64,000 nt of DNA from an uncultured Nitrospiraceae bacterium (GCA_937138415.1 CAKZPA010000034.1:1-64000), one strand, 5' to 3'. Shown: positions 26,931-36,495, counted from the first letter of the stretch. Notes: generated from the sequence alone by a model not told the origin. Numbers and translations are program-made.

Positions 26931-28027
26931 TTCGACGACCGCGAGAACACGCGCAGATAGAATTCTTTCAGCTTCGTGCAGTGCTGATCGATCGTGTAGC
27001 GTCGGCAAAAAAGATCATGGGCACCGCCGCCGACTTTTTTTCGAAAGAGATCGTCCCGCAGCATGCGCACAATCGCCTCCGAGAGACGTTTGGGATCGTC
27101 GGGTGGCACCAAGATACCCGTTTCACCGTCATGAATGACTTCATGATTGCAGCCGACCCGTGTGGCGATGATCGGCACACCGTGGGACATCGCCTCGAGC
27201 AATGTCATGGGCAACCCCTCACAACGAGAAGAATTGACGTATAAATCGCACACTGCCAGCACCTCATGGACGTCACGGATCATGCCGGCGAAACGGATGC
27301 GATCACCGCAGTGCGAGGACCTTGCCATTCTCTCAAGAGTTGCACGTTCTTCACCGTCTCCACCGATGAGCAAAAACGCATCAGGTACACTATGTGCCAC
27401 CTCAGAAAAAGCACGGAGCAAGACGTCGATTCCCTTCTGCCGCGTGAGACGTCCGAGCGTCAGGAGTATCCGGCTCCCCGGTCTGATGCCGAATTTGCGC
27501 ACGATATCCGCACGCCGCAGATCTCTTTTTTCCGGCATCCGAATCGCGTTATCAAGCCTCGCAATTTTCCCCGGGGGGATGAATCGACCGACGTTTTCCG
27601 AAACCCGCTGGCCACAGGCCAGCACCAAATCGCTCAAGGCGAGGACAACCCTTTCGACCGCGCTATACTGTTTATCAGAATGTGCAGTCGCCAGGACCCG
27701 TACGCCGGCCAATTTCCCAACGAGAGGACCTATCCCATCCAGCAGATGACTGTGGAGAATATGATATTTGTTCGCCCGGATGTGACGGATGATCGCCGCA
27801 TACTGCCCGAGCATTCGCACAGATTTATGCGGAGCGTCCCAAACAAAAAACGGCAATCCGAGCGAACGAAGTGTTTCGAACATCAGCCCTTTCTCGAAAA
27901 CGAGATGCACTGCGAACGAGAATTGAGGATCATTCTTGAGCCATGCAAGCTCTTCGATGACGAGGCGCTCCGCGCCCCCGACATTGAGTGACGGAAGCAG
28001 GACTGCGATTTTTATTGGCCCATTCAT
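26927..28027 (-). CDS. Glycosyltransferase family 4 (GT-B)
   Basis: 366 residues. N-terminal LPSLNVGGAERLVIEEL, HSHLLDGIGPLV in the middle, C-terminal LGRLTRQKGIDVLLRAF and SRCEGLPMTLLEAMSHGVP. Retaining GT-B sugar transferase; specificity unknown. ATG start lacks a clear ribosome site but is 9 nt from the preceding stop. Its stop overlaps the next GT gene. Confidence 0.88.
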   Translation of the reverse strand: MNGPIKIAVLLPSLNVGGAERLVIEELAWLKNDPQFSFAVHLVFEKGLMFETLRSLGLPFFVWDAPHKSVRMLGQYAAIIRHIRANKYHILHSHLLDGIGPLVGKLAGVRVLATAHSDKQYSAVERVVLALSDLVLACGQRVSENVGRFIPPGKIARLDNAIRMPEKRDLRRADIVRKFGIRPGSRILLTLGRLTRQKGIDVLLRAFSEVAHSVPDAFLLIGGDGEERATLERMARSSHCGDRIRFAGMIRDVHEVLAVCDLYVNSSRCEGLPMTLLEAMSHGVPIIATRVGCNHEVIHDGETGILVPPDDPKRLSEAIVRMLRDDLFRKKVGGGAHDLFCRRYTIDQHCTKLKEFYLRVFSRSSN

Positions 28028-28036
28028 CGACGCAGC

Positions 28037-29194
28037 TTAGGCACTCGTTTTAAGAAGTTGCGCACAGAGTGCCCGGACTTTTTCTGCGTTCGCCTTCCAT
28101 GTGTAACGTGACTCTGCTCTTCTCCGCGCATTCGCCCCTAAGGTGCATCGGTAGTCTTCATCCGCATGCATGCGGGCGATTTCTTGGACTATCGCGGTGA
28201 CATCCTCTGAATAGATCAGCCGCCCGGATTCCCCGTCTGCGATGAGTTCAGATATCTGGCCCAAAGGCGGCGCTATAATCGCCTTCGCCATGGCCATGTA
28301 TTCGAATATCTTGAGCGGCGAAAAGAAGAAACCGCCCGCTGTTTCGTACCACTCTTTCGGATAAGGAGCGAGTACGACATCCATGAGGGCAAGATACTCT
28401 CTGATGCGCACGTGCTGCACAAATCCGGTGAAAAAAAACAGACCTGAGAGACCTTTTTTTTCGAGCACGGCTTCGAAGTTGCTTCTTTCTTTCCCGTCGC
28501 CCACAATCAGAAAGGCAACGCTCGGACAACGTGCAACGAGCCTCTCCGCGACTTCGGAAAGAGTGTGAATGCCGTGCCAGGGTTTGAAGCTGCCCACAAA
28601 CCCTATCACAAATCGCCCATCGAGTCCGAGGTTCTTTCGTAACTGGCGGCAGGGTCGCGTCGGTGCAAACAGATCTGTGTCCACCCCATTTTCTACAACC
28701 GCCACTCGGTCAGGCTCCAACCGAAAACGGGCGAGGAGGTAATCTCGCATGGCGTTCGAAACGACAAAACATTTCCTCACTTTCAACAGGGTGAGGCGAT
28801 CCAAGAGAGCGATCACCCAACTCGATCGACCGGGATGATCCATGGCGCGCACCGCATTGATCTCGAGCAGCACCGGGTACACCGACGAGAGAACAAAAAT
28901 AGGGAAAAAAAGCTGGTGATTCGGCATGAAGCGAAATATCAGCACATCGGCTCGAGCCCGCCAGGCCTTGCGAAGGACATGAAAAAACATCGTCAGGTTC
29001 AGTTTCAGCCATGGCAGATGCGCCCAGACCCTTCGGGCAAGCGTCCATTCGGACTTATTCCCGGTAAATTCAGGTGTGACAATGCCGGCATCGATCAAGG
29101 ATTCGCCGAGAGCCGTGAACGCTCTCATGAAGCTGTCAATGTGGACCTTCGATCCGTCAGTCGCCGACGTTATATAGCAGTACACAGCGGTCAT
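28037..29194 (-). CDS. Glycosyltransferase family 4 (GT-B)
   Basis: 385 residues. FMRAFTALGESLI near the N-terminus, VLLEINAVRAMDHP, then FVGSFKPWHGIHTLSEVAERL and SPLKIFEYMAMAKAIIAPPLGQISELI. Typical GT4 with the donor-site glutamate in the last block. The ATG directly follows the TGA of the O-antigen-ligase-like gene, so the two are coupled. Confidence 0.87.
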   Translation of the reverse strand: MTAVYCYITSATDGSKVHIDSFMRAFTALGESLIDAGIVTPEFTGNKSEWTLARRVWAHLPWLKLNLTMFFHVLRKAWRARADVLIFRFMPNHQLFFPIFVLSSVYPVLLEINAVRAMDHPGRSSWVIALLDRLTLLKVRKCFVVSNAMRDYLLARFRLEPDRVAVVENGVDTDLFAPTRPCRQLRKNLGLDGRFVIGFVGSFKPWHGIHTLSEVAERLVARCPSVAFLIVGDGKERSNFEAVLEKKGLSGLFFFTGFVQHVRIREYLALMDVVLAPYPKEWYETAGGFFFSPLKIFEYMAMAKAIIAPPLGQISELIADGESGRLIYSEDVTAIVQEIARMHADEDYRCTLGANARRRAESRYTWKANAEKVRALCAQLLKTSA

Positions 29195-30709
29195 TCAGTC
29201 GTATGCGGGGGTCGGTGCGAAGCGAACGGCGCTGCTCCCTTGGGATGACTCGTTGCGGACGATACGCTCGCTGCGCGACAGCCCCAGAATAGCCCAGAAC
29301 GCGAGGAATATCTGGGGGTTATTCAACTCGGTGCCGAAACTCGCATGTATGAGAACCGCTATCGCAGCGCAGGTGCCGCCGATACGCAAAAGCGCCATAT
29401 TGTCGATGGGGGCTGACGGTTTGATTCTGCGGCATGCGGAGCGTACCAAGGAAATCGTGATGAGAAGAAATAGAAATAAGGCGGGGATACCCGACTCGAT
29501 GGCGATCTGGAGCTGACTATTGTGCACCTGATTTTCGAGATTCACGTCGGGGAGAGCTTTTTTGACATATTTTCGGTGGTCATTCCACCGTCCGAAAAAC
29601 TCTGTTATGCCGGGGCCTATGCCGGTCAACGGATAGTTCTTCACCACGTCCCATGCCTTCTCCACTTGCGTCAACCGCCCAGTCGCGGATTGAATCGCTT
29701 CTCGGCTTTGGAAACGATCCACTATTTGGTCATGATAGGCCACGACGCCCACGAAGAACACCAGACAGCAGAAGAATGAAACCATGAGCCACCGCGTGAA
29801 CTTCAGCATGCCGGCGCGCATCATCATCACGACGGCGAGAAGACTTCCGATCGAGAAACTGAGCCAGCCAGCCCGAGACAATGACAGCATCAACGCTATG
29901 CAACCGAGACCGTATCCGAAGAAGAGAAGCGGCTTGCGGTAAACGAATAAAAAAGGCAGCAGAAATACCAACATGAGCGTGATATACCCCGCAAAACTGT
30001 TCGTTCCGGTGATGGTACCGGAGACCCGGACGTTTCCCTTTACCAGATACCCCCTGCTCACGTCCTGCGACACTTCCCCGATTATGTCGAGACCGATCGG
30101 ACTGCCCTTGACAAGCTGGGCGAGGGCGAGGATCGATTGGACCACGACGATGATCACGACCCCATGAAACAGGCGGCGCACGAGGGCATCGTTTATCTGA
30201 GTATTGACAGCAAGGCCGTAGAGAACGAGAAACTTGAACTGTCCCAGAAGAAAAATCAGGCTGCGGTGGTAATGAGCCGACGTGAGCGTCGCAAGAGCGG
30301 ACCAGAGCAAGAGCGCCAGAAACAGCCAGCCGAGCGAATCAAGACGAAAACGAACCCCCTCTTCGATCGCCATAAGAACCAATGCGATGAGCAGGACGTC
30401 ACTAAAAAAGATCTGCAATTTCACGGGCGGATTCAAATCGATAGAATGCAGCGAAAGATAGAACTGAGAGAGAACGACGGTAGCGATGAGGAGGGCTTCG
30501 TACTTTTTCCGCTGGAAGAAGAGAACGGCGAGGGCAATCGCCGCGCCGACCGCGGCGAGCTGGCGAGCCATCGATTCAGGCCAGAGAATAACGACAGTAA
30601 AGAACACCAGCGGTACGGAAAGAACAGCAACGAACGCCATGACCGCTGAGATGCCAGATTCAGGTCGTGTGTTCGCGTTCAACGGGAGAGACTTTTTAGA
30701 GGACATCAT
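29195..30709 (-). CDS. O-antigen ligase/polymerase family membrane protein
   Basis: 504 residues with about 11-12 transmembrane helices. The Wzy_C region is recognisable by a periplasmic loop with NYPLTGIGPGITEFFGRW and NQVHNSQLQIAIESGIPALF. It joins or polymerises lipid-linked glycan on the periplasmic face; ligase and polymerase activities cannot be separated from sequence. Nine nt after the flippase gene. Confidence 0.85.
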   Translation of the reverse strand: MMSSKKSLPLNANTRPESGISAVMAFVAVLSVPLVFFTVVILWPESMARQLAAVGAAIALAVLFFQRKKYEALLIATVVLSQFYLSLHSIDLNPPVKLQIFFSDVLLIALVLMAIEEGVRFRLDSLGWLFLALLLWSALATLTSAHYHRSLIFLLGQFKFLVLYGLAVNTQINDALVRRLFHGVVIIVVVQSILALAQLVKGSPIGLDIIGEVSQDVSRGYLVKGNVRVSGTITGTNSFAGYITLMLVFLLPFLFVYRKPLLFFGYGLGCIALMLSLSRAGWLSFSIGSLLAVVMMMRAGMLKFTRWLMVSFFCCLVFFVGVVAYHDQIVDRFQSREAIQSATGRLTQVEKAWDVVKNYPLTGIGPGITEFFGRWNDHRKYVKKALPDVNLENQVHNSQLQIAIESGIPALFLFLLITISLVRSACRRIKPSAPIDNMALLRIGGTCAAIAVLIHASFGTELNNPQIFLAFWAILGLSRSERIVRNESSQGSSAVRFAPTPAYD

Positions 30710-30718
30710 TCACGCACA

Positions 30719-32161
30719 CTATGAAGCGCGCACATAGGAGAGAAATTGGGCTATTTGATCACGGCTCAGAAGGAGAAGAACGCTGACGTAGGTAACGGCG
30801 CCGAAAGAAATGCACGTGGCGATTCGAGGGATGATATTCCATTGCTGAACTTCGCTCTGGAGCACTATGACGACGATCATCATAGCGCAAGAGGCCACCA
30901 GACTGCCACGATGATTCTTCACATAGAGTGACAACGACAAACGGAACGAACGCTTCGCGGACCACAAGAATGCGAGAAAACGATAGGAAAATGCGGCCAG
31001 ATATGCCCAGAGGACACCGGCCATGCCCCACTGCAATGCCCCGATGTAGTACGCGGCCGGGAAAAAGGTGACCGCGACGAGATTGATGAGGGTGTTGACG
31101 CCCGGGCGGCCGACGGCGTTCAACGAGGCGGTCAGAACCCATGTGACGGTCTCGATCGCCGCCGCGATCGAGAGCATTTGGAGCGGGAAAACCGCAGCCT
31201 GCCAGCCGGGACCGAACAACATGTCAATGATATCCGGTGCGACCGCCGCCATACCGAGAAAGAGCGGGAGACTCACAAGCGAGAGAAAAGAGCTTGCGTG
31301 TGTCACGATGCGCCCGAGTTCCTGAGAGTCTTGATAGCGCGCAAAGAGAGGATAGAGAATGCGATGCCACGTGGAAGGCACGAAACGAGCGATCGTCTGA
31401 GGGAACTGAGCAGCGATCGTGTAAGCCCCCAGCAGCTCGGTTCCGAGTATCCTGCCGATGACAAAGACGTCCGCCTTGGTATAGATATACCAGAGCATGC
31501 TACTCACGGTAACCTGCGATCCGAACGAGAAAAGATGCCTCAACGTCGACCCCTCGAACTCGAAACGAGGCGTCCATCGGGTTCTTAAAACGCAACCGGC
31601 TGTCAGCAGCATCCTCTCGAAAATAAAACTGATGACCAAACTGAGAACCCCGAACCCGAGCATTGCCAGGAAGATCGAAACCGCCATCTTCGACAAACTT
31701 GCAATGAGCTCGATTTTTGCGAGCGCATCGATGCGAAGCTCTCGGGACAGAATCCCTTTGCCCACGATTTGAAAGGGCGACAAGAGAAACAGAGGAGCTA
31801 ACCACGGGATGAACGATTCGATACGCCGTGCGCCAAAAGCATCCGCAATGAGCGATGCGGAAAGCAGCGTCAGAAGTGTGAGTATCCCGGAGAAAGCCAT
31901 CAAAACCCAGAAGCAGCTCGAAAGCTGAGTGCGACGAATGTCTTTCGCTTGGATGATCGCAGAAAGGAATCCGATGTCGATGAACGTGTCGATCAATCCG
32001 ACGAAAGCGATAGCCATCGCCATTAATCCGAAATCTTCTCGCGCGAGAAGGCGCGCCAAAATCAGGGTCGTCACGAGGCCGAGCGCCTGCGAGACAATCT
32101 TGCATTTCGTGGTCCAGAAGGTAGACCGGAGAATTTTTGCGCGGGTTTCGTCGACTGTCAT
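30719..32161 (-). CDS. Wzx-like flippase (MOP superfamily)
   Basis: 480 residues and about 12-14 transmembrane helices; GLVTTLILARLLAREDFGLMAMA is the polysaccharide-transport family N-terminus. It flips the undecaprenyl-linked repeat unit to the periplasm. First gene of the glycan operon, following a 386-nt gap after the NusG-like gene. Ribosome site acaggtggc precedes the ATG. Confidence 0.88.
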   Translation of the reverse strand: MTVDETRAKILRSTFWTTKCKIVSQALGLVTTLILARLLAREDFGLMAMAIAFVGLIDTFIDIGFLSAIIQAKDIRRTQLSSCFWVLMAFSGILTLLTLLSASLIADAFGARRIESFIPWLAPLFLLSPFQIVGKGILSRELRIDALAKIELIASLSKMAVSIFLAMLGFGVLSLVISFIFERMLLTAGCVLRTRWTPRFEFEGSTLRHLFSFGSQVTVSSMLWYIYTKADVFVIGRILGTELLGAYTIAAQFPQTIARFVPSTWHRILYPLFARYQDSQELGRIVTHASSFLSLVSLPLFLGMAAVAPDIIDMLFGPGWQAAVFPLQMLSIAAAIETVTWVLTASLNAVGRPGVNTLINLVAVTFFPAAYYIGALQWGMAGVLWAYLAAFSYRFLAFLWSAKRSFRLSLSLYVKNHRGSLVASCAMMIVVIVLQSEVQQWNIIPRIATCISFGAVTYVSVLLLLSRDQIAQFLSYVRAS

Positions 32162-32547
32162 GCCACCTGTTGACGTAGCCTGAGAGCGATACAGCGTATC
32201 ATCGAATTATCCGGGAAACGGTAGTGACGATCTATCCCAGATTATTCGCATCTGCGATGACAGGACACGGCATTCTCGCTCATTCTTGCCCTGATGGAGA
32301 TCGGGGGGCCCGCGGGGCGATTTTCCCTCGTTATCAGTGAATACACTGCGTTTGACTGTCGGCACATGAAGCCGCTTTCACGTTCAATAAGCCGTTTCTG
32401 CGCACCGAGAGGTGGATCCAACCGTTCCCGATTTGCCGTGCTTCCGGCAATGCTCCGCCCTCTCGGTTACATCTCTTGAAAACCGCAACCGAGAAGGTGC
32501 AATAACGTCCGCGCCTCACGCGCGGGGGGATGCCCCGCGGACTCCGC
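32162..32547 (-). other. 386-nt leader between NusG-like gene and glycan operon
   Basis: No gene is supported. A short hairpin-forming motif (GCCG-GAAGCA-CGGC, minus strand) lies in the middle. About 70 nt before the wzx ATG is a block (32228-32266) that matches sequence upstream of the ParA-like gene. No JUMPstart/ops core (GGCGGTAG) was found on the coding strand. A leader of this length beside a NusG paralogue is where antitermination would act. Confidence 0.4.
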
Positions 32548-33051
32548 TTACGCCGCTTCCAGGTCGTCGGCGTGAATCGGTACGCCCACACTCTTGCCGA
32601 GGAGCGTAATGCCGACGATGAAGAGGCACACATCCTTCCTCTTCACGAGCACGCCCTCGGCACCTTCGAAGACGCCTCGTTTCACTCGGACACGGAGCCC
32701 TTCTCTCAACCCTGGATAAATGTCAAGCGGTTGCCCGCTTTCGAGCATGATTCTGAGAGACTGAATCTCTGCCGGATCGACCGGCGTCGGGATTCCGGGA
32801 TTCAGCGAGACGAATGAAACCGTTCCCCTCGTTTTTATGACACGCGCGAATTCATCCGGGTGAGGCCGCACAGAGGTGAAGACGTAGCCCGGGAAGAGCG
32901 GAAACGAAACCTCCTTCTTCCTGTCTTTCCACTGGCGCAGCTTCATCACGGACGGCAAAAACGTGTCGATCCCTTTCCGCCGCAGCTCTGCGGATACGAC
33001 GAATTCATGCCGCGGTTTCACGTAGAGGGCAAACCACTGTGCACTCGACAT
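32548..33051 (-). CDS. NusG/RfaH-like transcription antitermination factor
   Basis: 167 residues. NGN domain (AQWFALYVKPRHEFVVSAEL, FPLFPGYVF) and a C-terminal KOW domain (GLRVRVKRGVFEGAEGVLVKRK). The size and the position before a 16-kb polysaccharide operon fit a specialised NusG paralogue of the RfaH/UpxY/LoaP kind that lets RNA polymerase read through long glycan operons. Its target sequence is not evident. It sits 24 nt after the PPIase gene. Confidence 0.85.
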   Translation of the reverse strand: MSSAQWFALYVKPRHEFVVSAELRRKGIDTFLPSVMKLRQWKDRKKEVSFPLFPGYVFTSVRPHPDEFARVIKTRGTVSFVSLNPGIPTPVDPAEIQSLRIMLESGQPLDIYPGLREGLRVRVKRGVFEGAEGVLVKRKDVCLFIVGITLLGKSVGVPIHADDLEAA

Positions 33052-33075
33052 ACGACTCTCGTCACGAACGGCTCG

Positions 33076-34089
33076 CTACGGCTTTGCCGACGTGACCTCC
33101 TCGCTCAGAAGGATCCGCACATCCGCTTTCTCCCGGAGTACCTTCGCCTGCCGGTCGGCCTCTTGCTTCGCCTTTTCTTCGAAGAGGAATTGCCGTATCT
33201 TCTCTTTTACGTCTTCGTACGCCAGGATCGTCTCCGGTTTCTTCTCCACGACCTTGAAGAGGTGGAAGCCGTTGTCCGTTTCGATTATGTCCGACACCTC
33301 TCCCACCTTCAGCGCGAACACCTTGCTCTCGAACTGCTTGTCGAGCTGCCCCGGCCTGATGTACCCGAGGTCACCGCCGTTCGTCCTCGTCGGGCCATCC
33401 GAATGCTCCCGCGCGAGCGCCGCGAAGTCGCGATTCTTCTTGAGGTCGTTCAGGATCTCCTCGACCTTTTTCCGTGCGTCCCGTTTGCGGGAGGCGTCCC
33501 ACGAGGGATCCGACTGGACGAGGATGTGGCTGACCCGCACCTGGAGCGGCTGCTTGAACACGTCGAGCTGGTTCTCGTAGTACGAGACCATTTCACTGTC
33601 GGTCACGGTCACCGTCGAGGCATACTGCCGTTCGATATACTGTTGGATCGCGCTGTTCTTCTGCAGCCGTTGCCGGAGCATATCCTCGGTAATATTCCTC
33701 CGGCTCAATTCGTTCCTGTAGTCATTCTCGTTCGAGAACTGATTTCTGAGCGCCTTGATCTCTCTGTCGACCGCTTCTTCGTCGGGTTTAATCCCCGCCT
33801 TCTTGCTCTCCTGGTAGATGAGTTCCCGCCGGATCAGGCTCTCGAGAACGTCCGTGTGGACCGCTGATATCTGGTTACACGTGAGCGGCTTGCCGAAGCC
33901 GAGAAGAGCCTTCTGGATACGCAACACTTCGCCGTCGAACTCCGCCTTGTCGATCGGTGCGCCATTCACGAGCGCAACCTTGTCCGCCGTTTCCGCCTTC
34001 TTGCTCTGTCCGTACGCGGGACCGGCAACGCCCGCACATCCGATCACAGTGAGCAGGACAAGAACGTATATCTTGATCTTCCGCATCAT
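33076..34089 (-). CDS. Parvulin-type peptidylprolyl isomerase (SurA/PpiC-like)
   Basis: 337 residues. Signal peptide (VIGCAGVAGPAYG), a SurA-like N-terminal helical region (ALVNGAPIDKAEFDGEV), and a rotamase domain with QVRVSHILVQSD, GGDLGYIRPGQL and GFHLFKVVEKKP. It is a periplasmic chaperone, likely serving the porin and secreted proteins encoded in the same operon; EpsD-like proteins of exosortase loci look similar. Strong ribosome site (gggaggatgaa). Confidence 0.88.
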   Translation of the reverse strand: MMRKIKIYVLVLLTVIGCAGVAGPAYGQSKKAETADKVALVNGAPIDKAEFDGEVLRIQKALLGFGKPLTCNQISAVHTDVLESLIRRELIYQESKKAGIKPDEEAVDREIKALRNQFSNENDYRNELSRRNITEDMLRQRLQKNSAIQQYIERQYASTVTVTDSEMVSYYENQLDVFKQPLQVRVSHILVQSDPSWDASRKRDARKKVEEILNDLKKNRDFAALAREHSDGPTRTNGGDLGYIRPGQLDKQFESKVFALKVGEVSDIIETDNGFHLFKVVEKKPETILAYEDVKEKIRQFLFEEKAKQEADRQAKVLREKADVRILLSEEVTSAKP

Positions 34090-34101
34090 TTCATCCTCCC
34101 A

Positions 34102-34794
34102 TCACTTGGTGGTCACTTTCTTCTGCCTGATCTGATCCAGATACTTCTGGGCCGCCTGTTCCAGCTTGACCCTGTTTATCTGCGTGAGGGGCTCCTTCTG
34201 CAGGATGACGGATCCCAATCCCTTGCTCTTGTATTTCTCGACCAGTTCCTCGGCGATCAGGCATAAATCCGCGTTATACGATTTGCACTGCTCCAGTTCC
34301 TGCTGCTTCTTCTTCAGATCCGCGAGGACCCCCTGCTTCTCGCCCGCGACCTGTTTCATTTCCTGATCGAGAACTTTATTCCGCTGCTCCGCGTCTTGGA
34401 GATCTTTCCTGGCCTTCTCTTTCGCCTGGTCCGCTTCCCGAAGCTGCGTCTCGAACTTTTTCGCCTGCGCTGCCGCCTCCGCACACTCGCGTACCTGTAG
34501 CTCGCATGCACGGGCCTGATCTTTGAGTTTCCCGAGCTGGATCACGAGGGCATCCTTCTCATCCTCGAGTTTCGCGAGCTTTTCCGCATCCAACTGACAC
34601 TGCTGCAGAGCGGTCCGCGTCTCCTCGGCCGACGCATCGGCCTTTTTCTGGAGAAAGACGATTTTCCTGTTCGCCTCCTTCATTTTCGCTTCGAACTGTT
34701 TCTGTTCCTCAGATACTCGCAGTTGACCGATCCCGAGCCCGACGAGCAGGCCGATCGCGAGGAGGACAACACGCGGGAGCATGTTCTTCGTCAT
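34102..34794 (-). CDS. Membrane-anchored coiled-coil protein, function unknown
   Basis: 230 residues. One N-terminal membrane helix (about 8-24), then an almost continuous coiled coil (30-170) with regularly placed cysteines, then a compact C-terminal motif (LCLIAEELVEKYKSKGLGSVILQKEPLTQINRV). I recall similar small proteins beside putative porins and TonB-system genes in other bacteria, but no function. It lies between the porin and the PPIase. Confidence 0.7.
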   Translation of the reverse strand: MTKNMLPRVVLLAIGLLVGLGIGQLRVSEEQKQFEAKMKEANRKIVFLQKKADASAEETRTALQQCQLDAEKLAKLEDEKDALVIQLGKLKDQARACELQVRECAEAAAQAKKFETQLREADQAKEKARKDLQDAEQRNKVLDQEMKQVAGEKQGVLADLKKKQQELEQCKSYNADLCLIAEELVEKYKSKGLGSVILQKEPLTQINRVKLEQAAQKYLDQIRQKKVTTK

Positions 34795-34824
34795 GGGCGT
34801 TCTTCACATCCGCGAGCGGGCATC

Positions 34825-36405
34825 TCAAAAACGCGCGTTCAGATCGAGGAAGAACACGTCGATGGCGAGCGGCGGTCCGCCGATTTCATCGGCCGTCAAC
34901 CACCGCAACGAGAGCCAACAGTTCTTTAAGAGACCGATTTCCGACCCGATGATCCAGCCCTTCGCGTTCGTCCCGCCGAGGTGAAAGTCCGAGTCGGTAA
35001 ACGCATCGACGACGGCGTCTGCCTCGATGTACCTGTACTGGAGGTACGCCCTCCACGCTCCCCACCTGTCCACTTTCGCGTGCCCGACGGACAGGCCCAT
35101 CTGGTACCCGATCGTATCCTCCGGCTGCTCGGGATTACCCGTCCTCTCCGCGACGTCTGCCCTGTCGAAGCCGATGTTCTTCACGTAGTCGCCGAAGATG
35201 ACGATGTGGTAGGGGTCCCAGAATCCGACGTCGAGGCTCGCGGACAGAGCGACTTCCCGGAATTCCGCGGCGAGCGCCGTCTTGATGTCACCCGGGGTCG
35301 CGCTGATGTTGAAGAGGGTGTTCCCTTTCTGCTGGTACTGGGGAGCCGTCCAGTCGGTTTCGCCCGGCCTCAGGGGATCGTTGAGTCTGCCCGTGATGTT
35401 GCTGAAATGGTAATACGCCGCGCCCACGCCGAACGAGAGACCCTTGTCCTCCGCCCGGTCGATCCCCGCCTGCATCCCGACCATCCACTTGTCGCGCTTC
35501 GAGAATTCATAGCTGTCGAGCGGGAACGCGCCAGCGATGAAGAAAGGCGTCCACGATCTCCAAATGCGTTTCCTCACGTCCAGGGCGATCCCCTCGAAAT
35601 TGAGATCGTCGTCCCAGACGAGCGTGGTCGGCGAGAACCACGGGTTCGGGATCCGTCCGGCCGACAGGGTAAAGATGTCCCGATGCCATGCGAGGTAAGC
35701 CAAATCGATCACGACGTTGTCCTTGTTCAGATAGTCGCCGAGGAGTGTGTTCGTCGAGATGGGCGTATTGATGTTGCCGGAGGAGAGGAGGATGACGGCA
35801 TCTAACTGTTCGTTGACCTGAATCTGGGCACCGAAGCGGAGCCTGTATTTCAGCCGATCCTGATCGATCTTCGTGTTCATGAGTTCCGTCGGCTTCTCCG
35901 GTTTGAGAAAATCGGCGTTATTCTTGTCGAAGAGGTCTTTCTCGTATCTGAGGCGAATATCCCCGCGGAGCGTGATTCTCTTCGTCCACTCCGGCGCCGC
36001 AGCCTTCTCGATCGCCTTCGGAACCTCTTCTCCCATCTCCTTTCTCACCGTTTCCACGACCTGCTTTTTCTCCAACCCCGCCTGCTTCTCCGATGTCTCT
36101 ATGATGCGTTTGCCCTCGTCGGGACTGATCAGATTCTTCGCCTCGAGAAGGGAGACGAGTGCAGCGATCCCTTCATCCGGCGGCATCTTCGTTTCCTTCG
36201 TTTCCTTCGTTTCCTGCTTTCCCTTCTGTTTCAGGGAAACAGCCTGACCCATCGACGGTATCGGCGCGTGCTTGATGGTCACGGGCTGGCGAGGCGCGCT
36301 CGCACACCCGAGGAAAAAAGAGACCGTAACGACAACGATGACGGCGCATCCGTACCTCATTGCCCGTAAACGAGCAGACGATTCCGCGCTCTGAAGTCTA
36401 TTCAC
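34825..36405 (-). CDS. Putative porin, 526 residues
   Basis: The N-terminal signal FFLGCASAPRQP looks like a lipobox, which is unusual for a porin. It is followed by a Lys/Glu/Thr repeat (KETKETKE, from three 9-bp units at 36188-36214), a helical region (about 85-145) and a beta-barrel of about 350 residues (RITLRGDIRLRYEKD, LRFGAQIQVNEQLDAVI, AWRAYLQYRYIEAD) ending FLDLNARF. It resembles the putative-porin family with an N-terminal coiled coil. GTG 36405 has a weak ribosome site and lies 36 nt from a Pho-box promoter; ATG 36360 is an alternative start. Confidence 0.8.
   Translation of the reverse strand: MNRLQSAESSARLRAMRYGCAVIVVVTVSFFLGCASAPRQPVTIKHAPIPSMGQAVSLKQKGKQETKETKETKMPPDEGIAALVSLLEAKNLISPDEGKRIIETSEKQAGLEKKQVVETVRKEMGEEVPKAIEKAAAPEWTKRITLRGDIRLRYEKDLFDKNNADFLKPEKPTELMNTKIDQDRLKYRLRFGAQIQVNEQLDAVILLSSGNINTPISTNTLLGDYLNKDNVVIDLAYLAWHRDIFTLSAGRIPNPWFSPTTLVWDDDLNFEGIALDVRKRIWRSWTPFFIAGAFPLDSYEFSKRDKWMVGMQAGIDRAEDKGLSFGVGAAYYHFSNITGRLNDPLRPGETDWTAPQYQQKGNTLFNISATPGDIKTALAAEFREVALSASLDVGFWDPYHIVIFGDYVKNIGFDRADVAERTGNPEQPEDTIGYQMGLSVGHAKVDRWGAWRAYLQYRYIEADAVVDAFTDSDFHLGGTNAKGWIIGSEIGLLKNCWLSLRWLTADEIGGPPLAIDVFFLDLNARF
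36188..36214. repeat. 9-bp tandem repeat in the porin gene
   Basis: Three perfect copies of TTCGTTTCC, coding Lys-Glu-Thr repeats just after the signal region. Copy-number change would keep the frame. Confidence 0.85.
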
Positions 36406-36440
36406 GATTTTTTGCTCACCGAAGAGATACCTGACGTTCT

Positions 36441-36495
36441 ATAGTACGGGGGCACTATTACAGCAGTATTACAGTTCCATTGCAATTCGATGAAA
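36441..36495 (-). promoter_or_regulatory. Pho-box-like promoter of the porin operon
   Basis: Minus-strand half-sites at 11-bp period: TTTCA (36491-36495), TGCAA (36480-36484), TGTAA (36469-36473), TGTAA (36458-36462). After 11 nt comes the -10 TACTAT (36441-36446). The porin start is 36 nt downstream. Confidence 0.75.

Noticed and set aside
32162-32547. Search for a JUMPstart/ops element for the NusG/RfaH-like factor
   Set aside because: No GGCGGTAG-type core on the coding strand; only a CGGTAG-like string on the opposite strand.
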